Numbered from the stretch's first letter, positions 1-8,996 are shown. The stretch is DNA of 51,908 bases from Planctomycetes bacterium ADurb.Bin069 (GCA_002070955.1 MWEK01000033.1:1-51908), one strand, 5' to 3'. Notes: a model not told the origin generated them from the sequence alone. Made by a program: numbers and translations.

Positions 1-35
1 CCTTCGATCCTCTCGCCACCCGTCCCTGTCGCCGC

Positions 36-270
36 CTACCTGGGTGGGTCAATTCCACTGAGCAGCGCCGGGTGAGTTCCGCTGAGCGCTATAGGGAAGC
101 GCTCAATCGCCTCGGGATCAGTGATCCACGCGATTATGCGCCTCCGCCCCCCGCACAGCTCGCACCTGAGCGCGTCCACAGCGGACACCCGCGCGAGCAG
201 TTGCGCCCACGTCTTCCGCCGGGCTTTCACGTACCCGCTCTCTTCCGCGTCGCTGCACGCAAGCATGTGC
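36..270 (-). pseudogene. C-terminal remnant of an IS91-type (Y2) transposase
   Basis: The reading frame ending at a stop at position 36 carries a stretch that resembles the C-terminal tail of IS91-like transposases: a 'TWAQLLARVSAVDALRC' segment, a CxxC pair (CELCGG) and 'IIAWITDPEAIERF'. In that family this tail follows the catalytic domain and starts near a second zinc-like motif. No catalytic His-hydrophobic-His or Tyr region is visible upstream, and the frame upstream of about 270 reads as unrelated low-complexity sequence, so this is a fragment. It sits head to head with a thioredoxin fragment whose 5' half is missing, which suggests that insertion and decay removed that part. Family assignment is from motif memory only. 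Confidence 0.45.
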
Positions 271-459
271 CCGCCGGGCACTGCGAGTACCAGGCGATGC
301 GCTCCTCGTCGATCATCACGCCGTAGTCGTGAAATCCCGAGGTCAGGCCGCACGCCGTGAAGCAGTCGCCCTGCCCCGGTGCCGGCCGTCGCGGTACCAG
401 AGGTGCAGGTTCCCGGACACCGTGTTCGGCTGAAGATGCCGCAAGAGTACTCGACGCGG

Positions 460-627
460 CCCGACCAGATCGATGTGGACAAAACCGGTCCGATCGCCGC
501 GCATTTCGGCGTCAAGTATCTCCCGACTTCGATTATCTTCGAGCACGGCAAGGAAACGAGTCGCTTCGTCGGCTCCAAGGATTCTGCCGAACTCGCGCTG
601 CTGCTTGGAGGACCCCATGAACGTTGA
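460..627 (+). pseudogene. Thioredoxin 3' fragment
   Basis: The frame through 460-627 reads IDVDKTGPIAAHFGVKYLPTSIIFEHGKE followed by a short helix. This matches the second half of a thioredoxin fold: strand beta-3, the cis-proline loop (LPT), strands beta-4 and beta-5 (SIIFEHGKE) and the final helix. The first half, including the WCxxC redox site, is absent; sequence before about 455 in this frame looks like noise. The product would be inactive as an oxidoreductase. The stop at 625-627 overlaps the start of the next gene at 617, so the fragment probably was the upstream gene of a two-gene unit. Confidence 0.5.
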
Positions 628-832
628 ACAAATGCTTGGGTTGATCGCCGGTTTCTTCGTTCTCTTGAGCGTCGCGCCCGCCCACTTCGCGAGGGCGTAC
701 TGGCTTCTCTTCACGGCCTGCGTCGGCCTGAAGCTGCTCCAGTCGGGCTTCAACAACTGGCGTCCGATGACGTGGATTCTCAAGAAGGCGGGGGTGTCGC
801 GCGAGGGGGCGGGGAGCTGCTGCAGGAAATGA
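617..832 (+). CDS. DUF2892 / YgaP-like inner-membrane protein
   Basis: A 71-residue protein with the layout of the DUF2892 family (the membrane part of E. coli YgaP): a short N-terminus NVEQMLGLIAGFFVLLSVA as the first membrane helix, then YWLLFTACVGLKLLQSGFNNW as the second, then a short tail 'RPMTWILKKAGV'. Family members usually end in a Cys-containing motif such as CPM; here the equivalent position reads RPM, so one conserved cysteine is missing. The start ATG at 617 follows a GGAGG at 607-611. It overlaps the thioredoxin fragment, and thioredoxin/DUF2892 or rhodanese/DUF2892 pairs are common. The protein probably sits in the inner membrane; its role is unknown. Confidence 0.65.
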   Translation: MNVEQMLGLIAGFFVLLSVAPAHFARAYWLLFTACVGLKLLQSGFNNWRPMTWILKKAGVSREGAGSCCRK

Positions 833-845
833 GCGCACAGAGCGC

Positions 846-1523
846 TCACTTACCCCCGCCCTCGAATCGATACCCCAGCGTCGGCACCGTCAAGAAATGG
901 CGCGGCGCTGCCGGGTCGTCTTCCAGTTTGCGCCGAAGACCCATCAGATGGAAGTCGATGGTACGCGGCGCGACGGAGGCATCGTAGCCCCACACCCCGT
1001 CGAGGATGCTGTCGCGCGAAAGCACGCGGCCCTTGTTGCGGATGAAGAAGCACAGGAGATCGTACTCCGTCTTCGACAGCTCGACGCGCGTCTTGCCGCG
1101 CACAACCTCGCCCGTGTCGAGATTCACGGCGATCTTCCCGAAACGGAATTCTCCCGCCCCGCTCGTCCGCCTGAGGAGCGCATCGATGCGCGCAAGCAGC
1201 TCCTTGAGGCCGAAGGGCTTCGTCATGTAATCGTCCGCGCCGAGCTTGAGGCCCCTGACCTTGTCTTCCTCCTGACTCCTCGCGCTCAAGATCAGGACGG
1301 GGATCTGCGGGTACCGTTTCCTGAACGCGCGGCAGATCTCGAACCCGTCGATCTTGGGAAGCATGAGGTCGAGGACAAGCAGGTCCGGCACCTCCCGCCC
1401 GAGAAGCTCCAAGGCGGCCTCGCCGTCGCGCGCGCTCACGATCCTGAAACCTTCCATGCCGAGTTTTTCGGTGAGGCCCAGGAGCAGCGCGGGATCGTCT
1501 TCGACAATGGCAACGGTTCTCAT
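846..1523 (-). CDS. OmpR/PhoB-family response regulator
   Basis: A 225-residue two-domain regulator. The receiver domain spans about residues 1-115 with the acidic pair D9/D10, phospho-acceptor D52 in the LLVLDLMLP strand, S80 and the conserved K102 in the MTKPF turn. The C-terminal winged-helix domain (about 128-222) shows the family pattern ELSKTEYDLL, the 'SRDSILDGVWG' loop and a recognition helix before the 'TVPTLGYRF' wing. It should dimerise on phosphorylation and bind tandem DNA repeats. The gene overlaps the upstream sensor kinase by the four bases ATGA (1520-1523), so the two are translationally coupled and form a two-component pair. The signal and target genes are not evident from the sequence. 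Confidence 0.95.
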   Translation of the reverse strand: MRTVAIVEDDPALLLGLTEKLGMEGFRIVSARDGEAALELLGREVPDLLVLDLMLPKIDGFEICRAFRKRYPQIPVLILSARSQEEDKVRGLKLGADDYMTKPFGLKELLARIDALLRRTSGAGEFRFGKIAVNLDTGEVVRGKTRVELSKTEYDLLCFFIRNKGRVLSRDSILDGVWGYDASVAPRTIDFHLMGLRRKLEDDPAAPRHFLTVPTLGYRFEGGGK

Positions 1524-3373
1524 GCCTTTTCCCCTGCAGGCAAAACGAGCGCGAAGGCGCTCCCCTCGTTCGACGAGTGTTGCAGCCGGACATCGCCGCC
1601 CAATCTCCGCGCGAGCGCACGCGAGAGCGCAAGGCCGATGCCGGCGCCGCGCACGGCGGCATTCTCAGGGTGCGCCCGGTAGAACTTCTCGAAAAGGTGT
1701 TTCTGCGCGTCCCTGGGAATCCCCAGGCCGCTGTCGCGCACCTCGATCGTGATGCCGCGCTCGTCGCGCGCGAGCTGCAACGAGACCTTGTGTCCGTCGG
1801 CGCGCCGGTACTTGAAGGCGTTGTCCAGCAAATTCTGCAGAATGCACGCGATTGCATCGCCGTTGGACTGAAGCCCGCCCGCCGCCCCCACTTCCGCCGA
1901 GAAACGCACGCCCTCGCGCGCCGCGCGGGCGTTGAAGCTCTCGACCAGCCGGCCGAGCACCGCGCCGAGATCCGTCGGCGCCATGGGAAGCACGACCTGC
2001 CCGCGTTCGATCCGCGCGAAGTCGAGCACGTTCTCTACTATGGCGGACAAGCGCTGGCTTTCGGCGTGGAGAATGTGCGAGAAGGCGCGTACCTTGTCCT
2101 CGGTGAGGTTGCCGTCGGCGAGCATCTCCGCGAAGATTCGCACCGTGCTCACGGGCGTCTTCATCTCGTGGGAGATGTTGGCAATGAACTCGCTCTTGAG
2201 GCGCGCAAGGCGCATCTCGGTTCTCATCGCGCGCAGAACGAAGAATCCGCCCGCGGCCGCGATCAGAACCAGCGCGGTGATGGCGCCGTACATCCAGCCG
2301 GTCTGCCGGCGTGCGGCGGCGGCGATCTCGGCAACGAGCGCGCTGCGCGCGACCGCCGTGCCGACCGGAACGCCGTGGGCGCTCAAGAGACGCTCGGCAC
2401 ACAGCTCGTCCCCGGCCGGCCGGCGCGGCGGCGCCTCTTGTCCGGAGTAGAGAAAGCCCGCGGTCGGCTCGAACGCAATGCTGATGCCGTCGCCGGCCTC
2501 CTCGGCCGGAAGCGCCATGGCGACCCACGTCGCCGCGAAGATCGGTCCGCCCTCGACGGCGCGGCAGAGAAAGAGCTTGCTCTCGAGCGCGAACGCCTCG
2601 GGCACGCGGCCGAGTGTGCGGACAGAAGCGCAGGCCGATTCGACCGTAGGATCGGCGGGCGGCTCGGCTGCGTCGATGCGGCGATAGAGCGCCGTTCGCC
2701 ACTCAGGCGCGAGCGCGTACCTCAGGCGGCCGAGGCGTTCCGCCGCCGCGGACTTGTCGATCGCGCCAAGCTCGTAAAGGCCGAGCAGCGCCAGCGCAAC
2801 GAACGGCTCGCCGTCGGGCCCGACGACGCTGGGATCTGCGCGCGCCACCTCCTCGTAGAGCCGCGCGGCCAGAGCGGTCTCCCCGCCGCGCCCAAGGCTT
2901 CGCGCCGCATGGTAGATGACTTGCGCGCGATAGGACGGCGTGTGAAGGGCGCTCAGGAAGAACGCGTAGGCATCGGCGGCCGCCAGGAAATCGCCCTCGC
3001 CAAGCTCCTCTGCGAAGCCTCCCGCGAGCGAATAGCGCAGCAAGCGCTTCTCTTCCTCTGTGGGCATCTCGCGCGGCGCCGGCGCGGCCGACGCTCCTCC
3101 GGCGGACAGAAAGAAGAACGGCTGCTCGGCATCGGCCAGCACGCGGGTGTCGCCCGTGCCGAGCAGTCGTTCGGCCGCCTGAATTCGCTCGGTAAGCGTA
3201 CGGCGCATCCTCGCGCTCGTCCGCTCCAGCGCCGTCCGGGCGCGCTTTCTGAGCAGTTCGACCTGCCGCCGCTCCAGGTCATCCCCGCCGCGCAGTCCGA
3301 AATAGGCGAGGACCAGCGTGGGCAGGATCACACACGCGATGAAGGCGGCAACGGTCTTGCGCATCGATACCAT
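1520..3373 (-). CDS. Membrane sensor histidine kinase with a large extracytoplasmic domain
   Basis: A 617-residue kinase. Membrane helix 1 is about residues 7-26 and helix 2 about 360-381, leaving about 330 residues outside the membrane. That sensor part contains helical, TPR-like stretches (for example FLAAADAYAFFLSALH and ALAARLYEEVARADP), not a recognisable PAS or Cache fold. No HAMP domain is obvious. The HisKA motif ISHEMKTP carries H402. The ATPase has the N box (LQNLLDNAFKY), G1 (DSGLGIP), F box (FEKFYRA) and G2 (GAGIGLAL). The start at 3373 is preceded by no strong ribosome site, and ATG 3364 is a possible alternative. It lies 22 bases after the HEAT protein gene and overlaps its regulator, so the three probably form one operon. 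Confidence 0.93.
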   Translation of the reverse strand: MVSMRKTVAAFIACVILPTLVLAYFGLRGGDDLERRQVELLRKRARTALERTSARMRRTLTERIQAAERLLGTGDTRVLADAEQPFFFLSAGGASAAPAPREMPTEEEKRLLRYSLAGGFAEELGEGDFLAAADAYAFFLSALHTPSYRAQVIYHAARSLGRGGETALAARLYEEVARADPSVVGPDGEPFVALALLGLYELGAIDKSAAAERLGRLRYALAPEWRTALYRRIDAAEPPADPTVESACASVRTLGRVPEAFALESKLFLCRAVEGGPIFAATWVAMALPAEEAGDGISIAFEPTAGFLYSGQEAPPRRPAGDELCAERLLSAHGVPVGTAVARSALVAEIAAAARRQTGWMYGAITALVLIAAAGGFFVLRAMRTEMRLARLKSEFIANISHEMKTPVSTVRIFAEMLADGNLTEDKVRAFSHILHAESQRLSAIVENVLDFARIERGQVVLPMAPTDLGAVLGRLVESFNARAAREGVRFSAEVGAAGGLQSNGDAIACILQNLLDNAFKYRRADGHKVSLQLARDERGITIEVRDSGLGIPRDAQKHLFEKFYRAHPENAAVRGAGIGLALSRALARRLGGDVRLQHSSNEGSAFALVLPAGEKA

Positions 3374-3395
3374 CCGGCACGTTCGCCGACTTCCA

Positions 3396-6098
3396 TTATG
3401 GCTGCTTGGGCAACGCGCTTCCAGCTTCCGCCGGCTGATTCTGCCTATCTTGGAGCCATTTCTTCCAGAGCTCCCGCTCCACCTCCTGTTCTTTCAGATT
3501 GCGCAGCGTGTCGAGCGCGGCTTTTCTGACATCGACAACGGGATCGTCGAGCATCGCGGCGAGGGATTCCATCGTCGCCAGGCCGCCCACGCCGCCCAGG
3601 AGCCTGATTGCGAGTTCCCGGATTTCCGCGTTGTCGTCCTTGAGCCGCGCGGTCAGAAGCGCCGTCACGCGGGGAATCTTGATCTGGCGCAACGACTCGC
3701 ACGCTTTCTTGCGGATCTTCGGATCCTCGTCAGTGAGGAGCGTCTCGACGATCTTCACCCGCTCCTCGCCATCGAAGAGGTTATTGGCGAGCGTTATAGC
3801 GTGTTCCTTGTGGGGTCCGCGCGCAAGGTGACCGATGAGCGCCGCCTCTTCATCGTGCGGCCGACCTTTGAGCCACTCGGTAGCCCCCATCCTGCCGATG
3901 ACCCGCAGTACACAGCCCTGCACCTCCTTGTCATCGCTCGTCAAGAATTCCCCAAATGTCGCGACCGGCGTCGCTTCGACGCGCAGAGGCAGCGCCACGG
4001 CACGCTCGGCAAGCGGAAGCGACCGGTCAGCCACGATCCGATCCAGGAATGCGCTCACGGTCGGGGATCCGAGGACGTAGTCCTTATCCCGCCAGTCGCA
4101 GAAAATGCGGGCGAGCAGCATGCGCTTGGGGCCGGAAGTGTGTTTTTCAATCGCCCGCGCGCACAGGGAAGTGAGCCGCTCCCTGAGCTCCGCCTCCTGC
4201 TCCGGCGTCTCCTCTGTCCACCGTACCGGCCAGCCCCGCGGCTGCATTGTTATTCCCTGTACCGTTCGCACGGAGACCCTTTTCGGTCCGGAAACAGCCC
4301 ACCTGAGTGCCAGCTTGTAGAAGGCCGCATCCACGTCGCCCTCCAGACGTTCAAGGAGTGCCTCGGCAAGCGCCAGGCCGCTTCGCCGGTTGACCCAGTG
4401 CTTCTCCACCACTTCTCGCGCCGATGCGTAATCCTTGACGAGAATAGCGGCGATCTCCCCGGCGTGCGCGGGAACCACGTCGAGCGCCTTGACGAGCACT
4501 TCGTACACGAGGCTCCTTTTTTCCGGCAACGCTACCGCCGGATCGTCGAGGTAGCGGCCAAGCACCTGGATCAAGGCCGGATCCAGCACGACGAGCAACC
4601 CGACGTAGTTGCGCAGGACGAACGTGCGCACCTTGGCGTCGGGGTCGACCGCGAGTGTTCGTATGAGCGCAAGAAAGGCATCGCTCGGTCGCGGCGCGGC
4701 GTCCTCCGCCATGATCCTGCCGAGGTCCAGGGTCAGGTCGTTCGCGGCCTCATAGCGAATGATCTTTTCAAGCTCAGGCAGTGCCGCGTCATGGTGCAGG
4801 AAGAAACTAATGATATGTTTGTACACCCTGGAATATAAGAACGAGTTCGGCTCGCGGAGCATGGATCTGATCACGCCGCCGAGGCTCGAGTCCGCCTGGG
4901 GCAGGCTTATCTCCTGAACCCGCAATCCGAGGCAGAAGCAGGTGTGATCGTACAGGCCCTCGGTCTTCCCTGCCTGATCGCTGGCCCAGGCGCGTTCAAG
5001 CAAGACGACGAGGTTGCCGTAGTCCTTTCGTTCCAAAAGAAGCAGGGCGGAGTCTTTGCCGAACCTGTCAACCGTGGAGAGCAGCACTTCCGGCGTGAGC
5101 GCCGCGGGCGCGCTATCCAGAAGCGCATAAAAGCACGCGCTGGCAAGCGTTGAAGTCGGATCTCGCACGCGAGCGACCATCACGGCGGCCGTCTGCGGCT
5201 CCCTGAGAAGCATGCTCTCGAGGAACCCTTTGAACCGCGCGAAGTCCTCACCGGCAGAGGGGCCCTCACAGCTCTTCTCCACGCGCGTCAAGCTCGCGTC
5301 TAGCGACGCGCCGTCGCAGGCAAAGACCGCGCACAGCGCACGCACTTCCTCAGTCTCCGACGTGGCCGGCAGCTTGTCGAGGGCCGCGCGAAACTCGCGC
5401 TTCTTCTCGGCATCGAACGACGCGACGGCGTCAAGGAAACTCCCGATGCCCGAACGCCATCGGAGCGGATCGCACACAGTGTCGAGCGCCTCGAAATCTC
5501 CCATCTTCGCAAGGATCAGCGCCAGCTGGCGCCGGTACTGCGGATCGCGCGTCGTCTGCATCACCGTCCTGAGCACCGGCTGGGCGAGCGGCCCCATGGC
5601 AAGGAGCTTGCCCGCCGCGAGCTTGCCTTCGTCACTCTCGGGCGAAAAGAGCGTCATCGTCATCTGAAAGAGCTGCGCTTGGATGCTCTCGTTTTCCTTG
5701 AGCCCTTGGAGCCACTCGCCGGCGCCGCTCCGGCCGGCGTCGCGGATCTCCGTGAGCATCTTGGCAGCGCGTTCCTTGAAGGGCGCGCAGTCGGAGTGCT
5801 TCGCGGTGACTTCCTGGAGCAGGTCCTCGGCGCTCTTCAGGTTCCCGAGCTTGCGCTCGCAACGCGCAAGCAAGTACAGCGCGCGCGCCCGCACGGGACC
5901 TTGGGCGTTGGGATCGGCGAGCACCTCGCGGTAGAGCGCCGCCGCCTTGAGCACCTCCCCCGCCGCCATCTCGATCACCTCCCCCTCGGAGAGCTTGACA
6001 TCGAGGGCGGGCGCTTCGCCCGCCTGCACACAAGGGACGCAGGCAAAGCACAGCACGAACACACACCACATTCCACCGGCCAACCGCACGTCACGCAT
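3396..6098 (-). CDS. Exported HEAT-repeat protein
   Basis: A 900-residue protein with an N-terminal signal peptide (hydrophobic core MWCVFVLCFACVPCVQAG). After it comes a short TPR-like segment (KAAALYREVLADPN... ALYLLARCERKLGN), then long alpha-helical solenoid. Clear HEAT repeats occur near the C-terminus (LLTDEDPKIRKKACESLRQI, RLKDDNAEIRELAIRLLG, MLDDPVVDVRKAALDTLRNL). I chose ATG 6098 over the in-frame ATG at 6122 because AAAGGAGG lies just before it. Such proteins are abundant in planctomycetes and act as protein-binding scaffolds; no catalytic motif is visible. It is the first gene of an apparent operon with a sensor kinase whose extracytoplasmic domain also looks helical-repeat-like, so it may be a periplasmic partner of that sensor (inference). 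Confidence 0.85.
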   Translation of the reverse strand: MRDVRLAGGMWCVFVLCFACVPCVQAGEAPALDVKLSEGEVIEMAAGEVLKAAALYREVLADPNAQGPVRARALYLLARCERKLGNLKSAEDLLQEVTAKHSDCAPFKERAAKMLTEIRDAGRSGAGEWLQGLKENESIQAQLFQMTMTLFSPESDEGKLAAGKLLAMGPLAQPVLRTVMQTTRDPQYRRQLALILAKMGDFEALDTVCDPLRWRSGIGSFLDAVASFDAEKKREFRAALDKLPATSETEEVRALCAVFACDGASLDASLTRVEKSCEGPSAGEDFARFKGFLESMLLREPQTAAVMVARVRDPTSTLASACFYALLDSAPAALTPEVLLSTVDRFGKDSALLLLERKDYGNLVVLLERAWASDQAGKTEGLYDHTCFCLGLRVQEISLPQADSSLGGVIRSMLREPNSFLYSRVYKHIISFFLHHDAALPELEKIIRYEAANDLTLDLGRIMAEDAAPRPSDAFLALIRTLAVDPDAKVRTFVLRNYVGLLVVLDPALIQVLGRYLDDPAVALPEKRSLVYEVLVKALDVVPAHAGEIAAILVKDYASAREVVEKHWVNRRSGLALAEALLERLEGDVDAAFYKLALRWAVSGPKRVSVRTVQGITMQPRGWPVRWTEETPEQEAELRERLTSLCARAIEKHTSGPKRMLLARIFCDWRDKDYVLGSPTVSAFLDRIVADRSLPLAERAVALPLRVEATPVATFGEFLTSDDKEVQGCVLRVIGRMGATEWLKGRPHDEEAALIGHLARGPHKEHAITLANNLFDGEERVKIVETLLTDEDPKIRKKACESLRQIKIPRVTALLTARLKDDNAEIRELAIRLLGGVGGLATMESLAAMLDDPVVDVRKAALDTLRNLKEQEVERELWKKWLQDRQNQPAEAGSALPKQP

Positions 6099-6122
6099 GC
6101 GAGCCTCCTTTCTGGGACTCAT

Positions 6123-6584
6123 GTGCCACGCCCGCGATGCTATGCGGCCGCTGTTAGAAAACGGTTAGGGTCCGAGCGGCGGCGGATTCGATTCGAGAAC
6201 GGAGAAAAAGAGCTCGACGCGTGGCGTGCGCGTCGTGGCGAAGTGGAATCGCGCGCATCATGCCCGCGTTGAAGGCCTCTCTGCGCCTCAGGCGCCGGGA
6301 CGACGCCTCCCGAAAAGAGGACGGCACGAGGCAGGGAGAGGACTGGAAGCCGTATGGCGTTCCCTCCCTTTCCGCACCGTCCCGGGCGGATAGCCATGCG
6401 CATCGCCGGCAAAGCAACCACTCTTAAGTCCTGCCTTGTAGATCTAGTGCGCATCCGGCAAGGCGACCGCGTGTTTTCGTGAACGACTTCTAAGCGATAA
6501 ATTTGCACCTGCCGGATTTCCCCGCGGCAGAGAAGGCCGGCGTCCACTGCCTGCCGCGATTCGCCGGCGGCGCCCCGGCCGGTC
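6123..6584. other. Intergenic stretch, no gene seen
   Basis: About 460 bases between the HEAT-protein operon and the sulfatase gene. Short open frames exist on the minus strand but have no ribosome site, no recognisable domain and the composition of GC-rich noise. There may be promoters for the HEAT operon (AT-richer stretch near 6155-6170), but I cannot define them. Confidence 0.5.
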
Positions 6585-8171
6585 TCACGGCTTCCCGCTC
6601 TTCCACAGGTCTATCGTCGTGTCGTTTCGCTGAGGTGCGCCTGGTGTGCTGCGGCCGTCGCGCACGTACTTCTCAAGGACCCTGGTCAGCCGATCGACGA
6701 TCTCCGGCCGCTCGGCCGCGACGTTCGTCTGCTCGCCGCGATCGGCCGCCATGTCGTAGAGTTGAACGGCCGGCAGGCCGAGCTTGGCGGCCTCCGCATC
6801 ACCGGGCCGGCTCCAACCGCCGCTCCCGGGACAGAGCGCGAGTTTCCACTGGCCTTGCCGGAGCGCGAAATTCCCGTGGATCGAGTGATGGACGAGCGCT
6901 TCCCGCAGCGGCGTGTCTGCCTTGCCACGCAGGATCGAGAGCATGCTCACGCTGTCTTCGCCCGCCTCGTCGGGAAGCGTCGCGCCGACGATGTCGGCGC
7001 AGGTGGCCATGAGATCGACCAAGCTCACGACCTGATCGCACGTCGTCCCGGGCCTGACAACGCCGGGCCACCGCACGATAAACGGGACGCGATGGCCGCC
7101 GTCCCAGATGTCCGCCTTGTGGCCGCGCAGCGGGCCAGAGACGTCGTGCCCGGATGCGCGGAGAGACGCGATGTCCGCCTCGGGCGAACACCCGTTATCG
7201 CTCGTGAAGACGACAAGCGTGGTCGCGGCAAGCTCGTGCCCAGCGAGCGCCTCGAGGATCTGGCCGAGCACCGCATCAGTTTGCATGACGAAATCGGCAT
7301 ACGGGTTGAGGCCGCTCTTGCCGCGCCACTCAGAGGACGGCGCGATGGGAGTGTGCGGTGCATTGAGCGGGAAGTACAGGAAGAAGGGCGTTCCCGCGCG
7401 CGCCTCGGCCGCGCGCTTCCCGATGTAGTCGACGGCGGCCCGAGCGAGCGACGGCAGCACCGCTTCCGCCTCGAACTCAGGCGCCGCCGGCCCGCACCGC
7501 GTCGTGCGGCTCGGTTTGCCCGCCACCATCGGGAACGCCTTTTCCACGGTCGGTATGGCCACGACGCGATCGTTCTCTATGAACGTGTACGGCACCATGT
7601 CCAGCGACGCGCTGATGCCGAAGAAGTAGTCGAACCCGAGGTTCGCGGGGCCGTTCGCGATGGGCCGCGCAAAATCGACGCTCCAGTGCTGCTCCGCCGT
7701 CTCGATCGCGTTGCGCTCGGGCTCGGGCTTGCCCTCGACCTTCGCCCAGTCCATGCCGAGGTGCCACTTCCCGATGCACGCCGTGTGGTAGCCGTAGCGC
7801 TTGAGCAGCGCGGCGACCGTCAGCCGCCCCGGTTCGATGAGATGCGGCGACAACCCGCCCAGAACACCCTTCTGCAGGCGCGAGCGCCAATTGTAGCGTC
7901 CGGTCATGAGGCTGTACCGCGTCGGGGTGCACACGGACGAGGTCGTATGCGCATCAGTGAAGCGCATGCCCTGGGCCGCGAGCGAGTCGGCGTGGGGCGT
8001 CGCGATCTTGCCCCGCGGGTTGTTGCACTTGATGTCGCCGTAGCCGAGATCATCGCACAGGACGACGACGATGTTCGGCCGTGGATTCGGGGCCGAGCGC
8101 AGCTCAGGGGCTGAGACGACGCCCAGGACAAGAAGCAACGCGAGACGCACGTCTGCGGGAAGTCTGCTCAT
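6585..8171 (-). CDS. Secreted formylglycine-dependent sulfatase
   Basis: A 528-residue arylsulfatase-type enzyme with a signal peptide (LALLLVLGVVSAPELRSA). The calcium-binding aspartates D40/D41 appear in VVVLCDDLGYGD. The maturation motif is C81-T-P-T-R followed by YSLMTGRYNWRS, so C81 would be converted to formylglycine; the CxPTR form is a known variant of CxPSR. Later motifs include GKWHLG and FTSDNG. It should hydrolyse sulfate esters, probably on sulfated polysaccharides, outside the cytoplasm. I chose ATG 8171 because GAGGAGGCGG precedes it; an upstream extension to 8279 lacks a signal peptide at its N-terminus. It is a single-gene unit here, and no separate maturase gene is seen in the window. 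Confidence 0.95.
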   Translation of the reverse strand: MSRLPADVRLALLLVLGVVSAPELRSAPNPRPNIVVVLCDDLGYGDIKCNNPRGKIATPHADSLAAQGMRFTDAHTTSSVCTPTRYSLMTGRYNWRSRLQKGVLGGLSPHLIEPGRLTVAALLKRYGYHTACIGKWHLGMDWAKVEGKPEPERNAIETAEQHWSVDFARPIANGPANLGFDYFFGISASLDMVPYTFIENDRVVAIPTVEKAFPMVAGKPSRTTRCGPAAPEFEAEAVLPSLARAAVDYIGKRAAEARAGTPFFLYFPLNAPHTPIAPSSEWRGKSGLNPYADFVMQTDAVLGQILEALAGHELAATTLVVFTSDNGCSPEADIASLRASGHDVSGPLRGHKADIWDGGHRVPFIVRWPGVVRPGTTCDQVVSLVDLMATCADIVGATLPDEAGEDSVSMLSILRGKADTPLREALVHHSIHGNFALRQGQWKLALCPGSGGWSRPGDAEAAKLGLPAVQLYDMAADRGEQTNVAAERPEIVDRLTRVLEKYVRDGRSTPGAPQRNDTTIDLWKSGKP

Positions 8172-8368
8172 GGCCGCCTCCTCGCCCACATCGTATATCA
8201 TCTGCCGGCGAGGGGGCCACCTGTTGGCCTCGCTGTTCCGGAGAGAGAGCCACCGACTCGTGGCGCGGCCTGCGAGCATTCGGCGAATAGCGAGTAAAGG
8301 TCCCCGGCTAGCGGCCTGCCCAGCCTCAGTTGGCTCGATCCGGCAAGATTCCGGTCAACGAATGACCG

Positions 8369-8497
8369 GCTTTAACAAGACGTTTGACGGGAGGTGCCCA
8401 TCTTGCTTGCGCGCCCACGCGGTGGTAATGTGGAGGAGGGCGGTGAGTCAGGGCAGGTGGTCTGCTCCGGCACCGCCGATCAACTCTTTCGTTAGCC
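8369..8497. other. attC-like recombination site (integron type)
   Basis: Two ends of this 129-base stretch are imperfect inverted repeats. The left arm from 8370 reads CTTTAACAAGACGTTTGACG then GGAGGTGCC. The reverse complement of the right arm reads CTAACGAAAGAGTTGATCGG then CGGTGCC. The outer ends have the TAAC/GTTA signature of integron attC sites (GTTAGCC at 8491-8497), and the arms carry unpaired bases as attC sites do. The GTTRRRY consensus is met at all but one position. Length fits the known attC range. No integrase gene is present in the window. Confidence 0.45.
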
Positions 8498-8521
8498 GTG
8501 ATAGGAAAGTCTGAACGCGCC

Positions 8522-8929
8522 ATGGGGACTTTGGTCACCGTGTCCACCTTTTACACCCCCAGCGAGGCCCATCTCGCAAAGATGCGCCTCGAATCGTCCG
8601 GGATCCCAACGTTCGTCGAAGACGAGAACATCTTTACCATGCAACCTCTGCTCGTGGCCGCCGTGGCTGGCATCAAACTGCGTGTACGTGAATCCGACGC
8701 GGAACGTGCGCGAGCTACTCTCGGCGAGCACCCTGGTCAGGTCGCTTCGGACGATACCGAAAGCGAGGTCTGTCCGTGCTGCGGCTCGCGGAACTGCGAG
8801 GTGTCGCAATTGGGTCGACGTCTGGCTTTTCTCTCCGTGCTCCTATTGCAATTTCCTATCGGATCCTCCCGGCAATGGCTGAAGTGCCTGCAGTGTGGGC
8901 ACAAGTGGCGATACCAGGGGCCATGCTAA
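8522..8929 (+). CDS. DUF2007 protein with zinc ribbon; likely integron gene cassette
   Basis: A 135-residue protein. Residues 1-70 match the DUF2007 ('putative signal transducing protein') pattern: VTVSTFYTPSEAHLAKMRLESSGIPTFVEDE, followed by a strand pair ending in GIKLRVRESDAERARATL. The C-terminal part carries four cysteines in two pairs (CPCCGSRNC and CLQCGHKW) separated by a hydrophobic stretch, consistent with a small zinc ribbon. The start ATG 8522 begins the conserved domain; an in-frame GTG at 8498 is possible. The gene is bracketed by GTTAGCC at 8491 and its inverse GGCTAAC at 8931, as expected for a single-gene integron cassette. The biological role of DUF2007 is not established. 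Confidence 0.8.
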   Translation: MGTLVTVSTFYTPSEAHLAKMRLESSGIPTFVEDENIFTMQPLLVAAVAGIKLRVRESDAERARATLGEHPGQVASDDTESEVCPCCGSRNCEVSQLGRRLAFLSVLLLQFPIGSSRQWLKCLQCGHKWRYQGPC

Positions 8930-8930
8930 C

Positions 8931-8985
8931 GGCTAACCACTCGGTGCACTTGACGCGGCCGGACGGGACGGCGGATCACTTCGAG
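8931..8985. other. Partial attC-like site after the DUF2007 gene
   Basis: GGCTAAC at 8931-8937 starts a stretch (CACTCGGTGCACTTGACGC) that looks like the left half of an integron attC. A weak inverse of it, GGCGGATCACTTCGAG, follows at 8969-8985, but the closing GTTRRRY triplet is missing. The site appears truncated before the next gene, which begins at 8997. Confidence 0.35.
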
Positions 8986-8996
8986 GAAAAGGAGGG

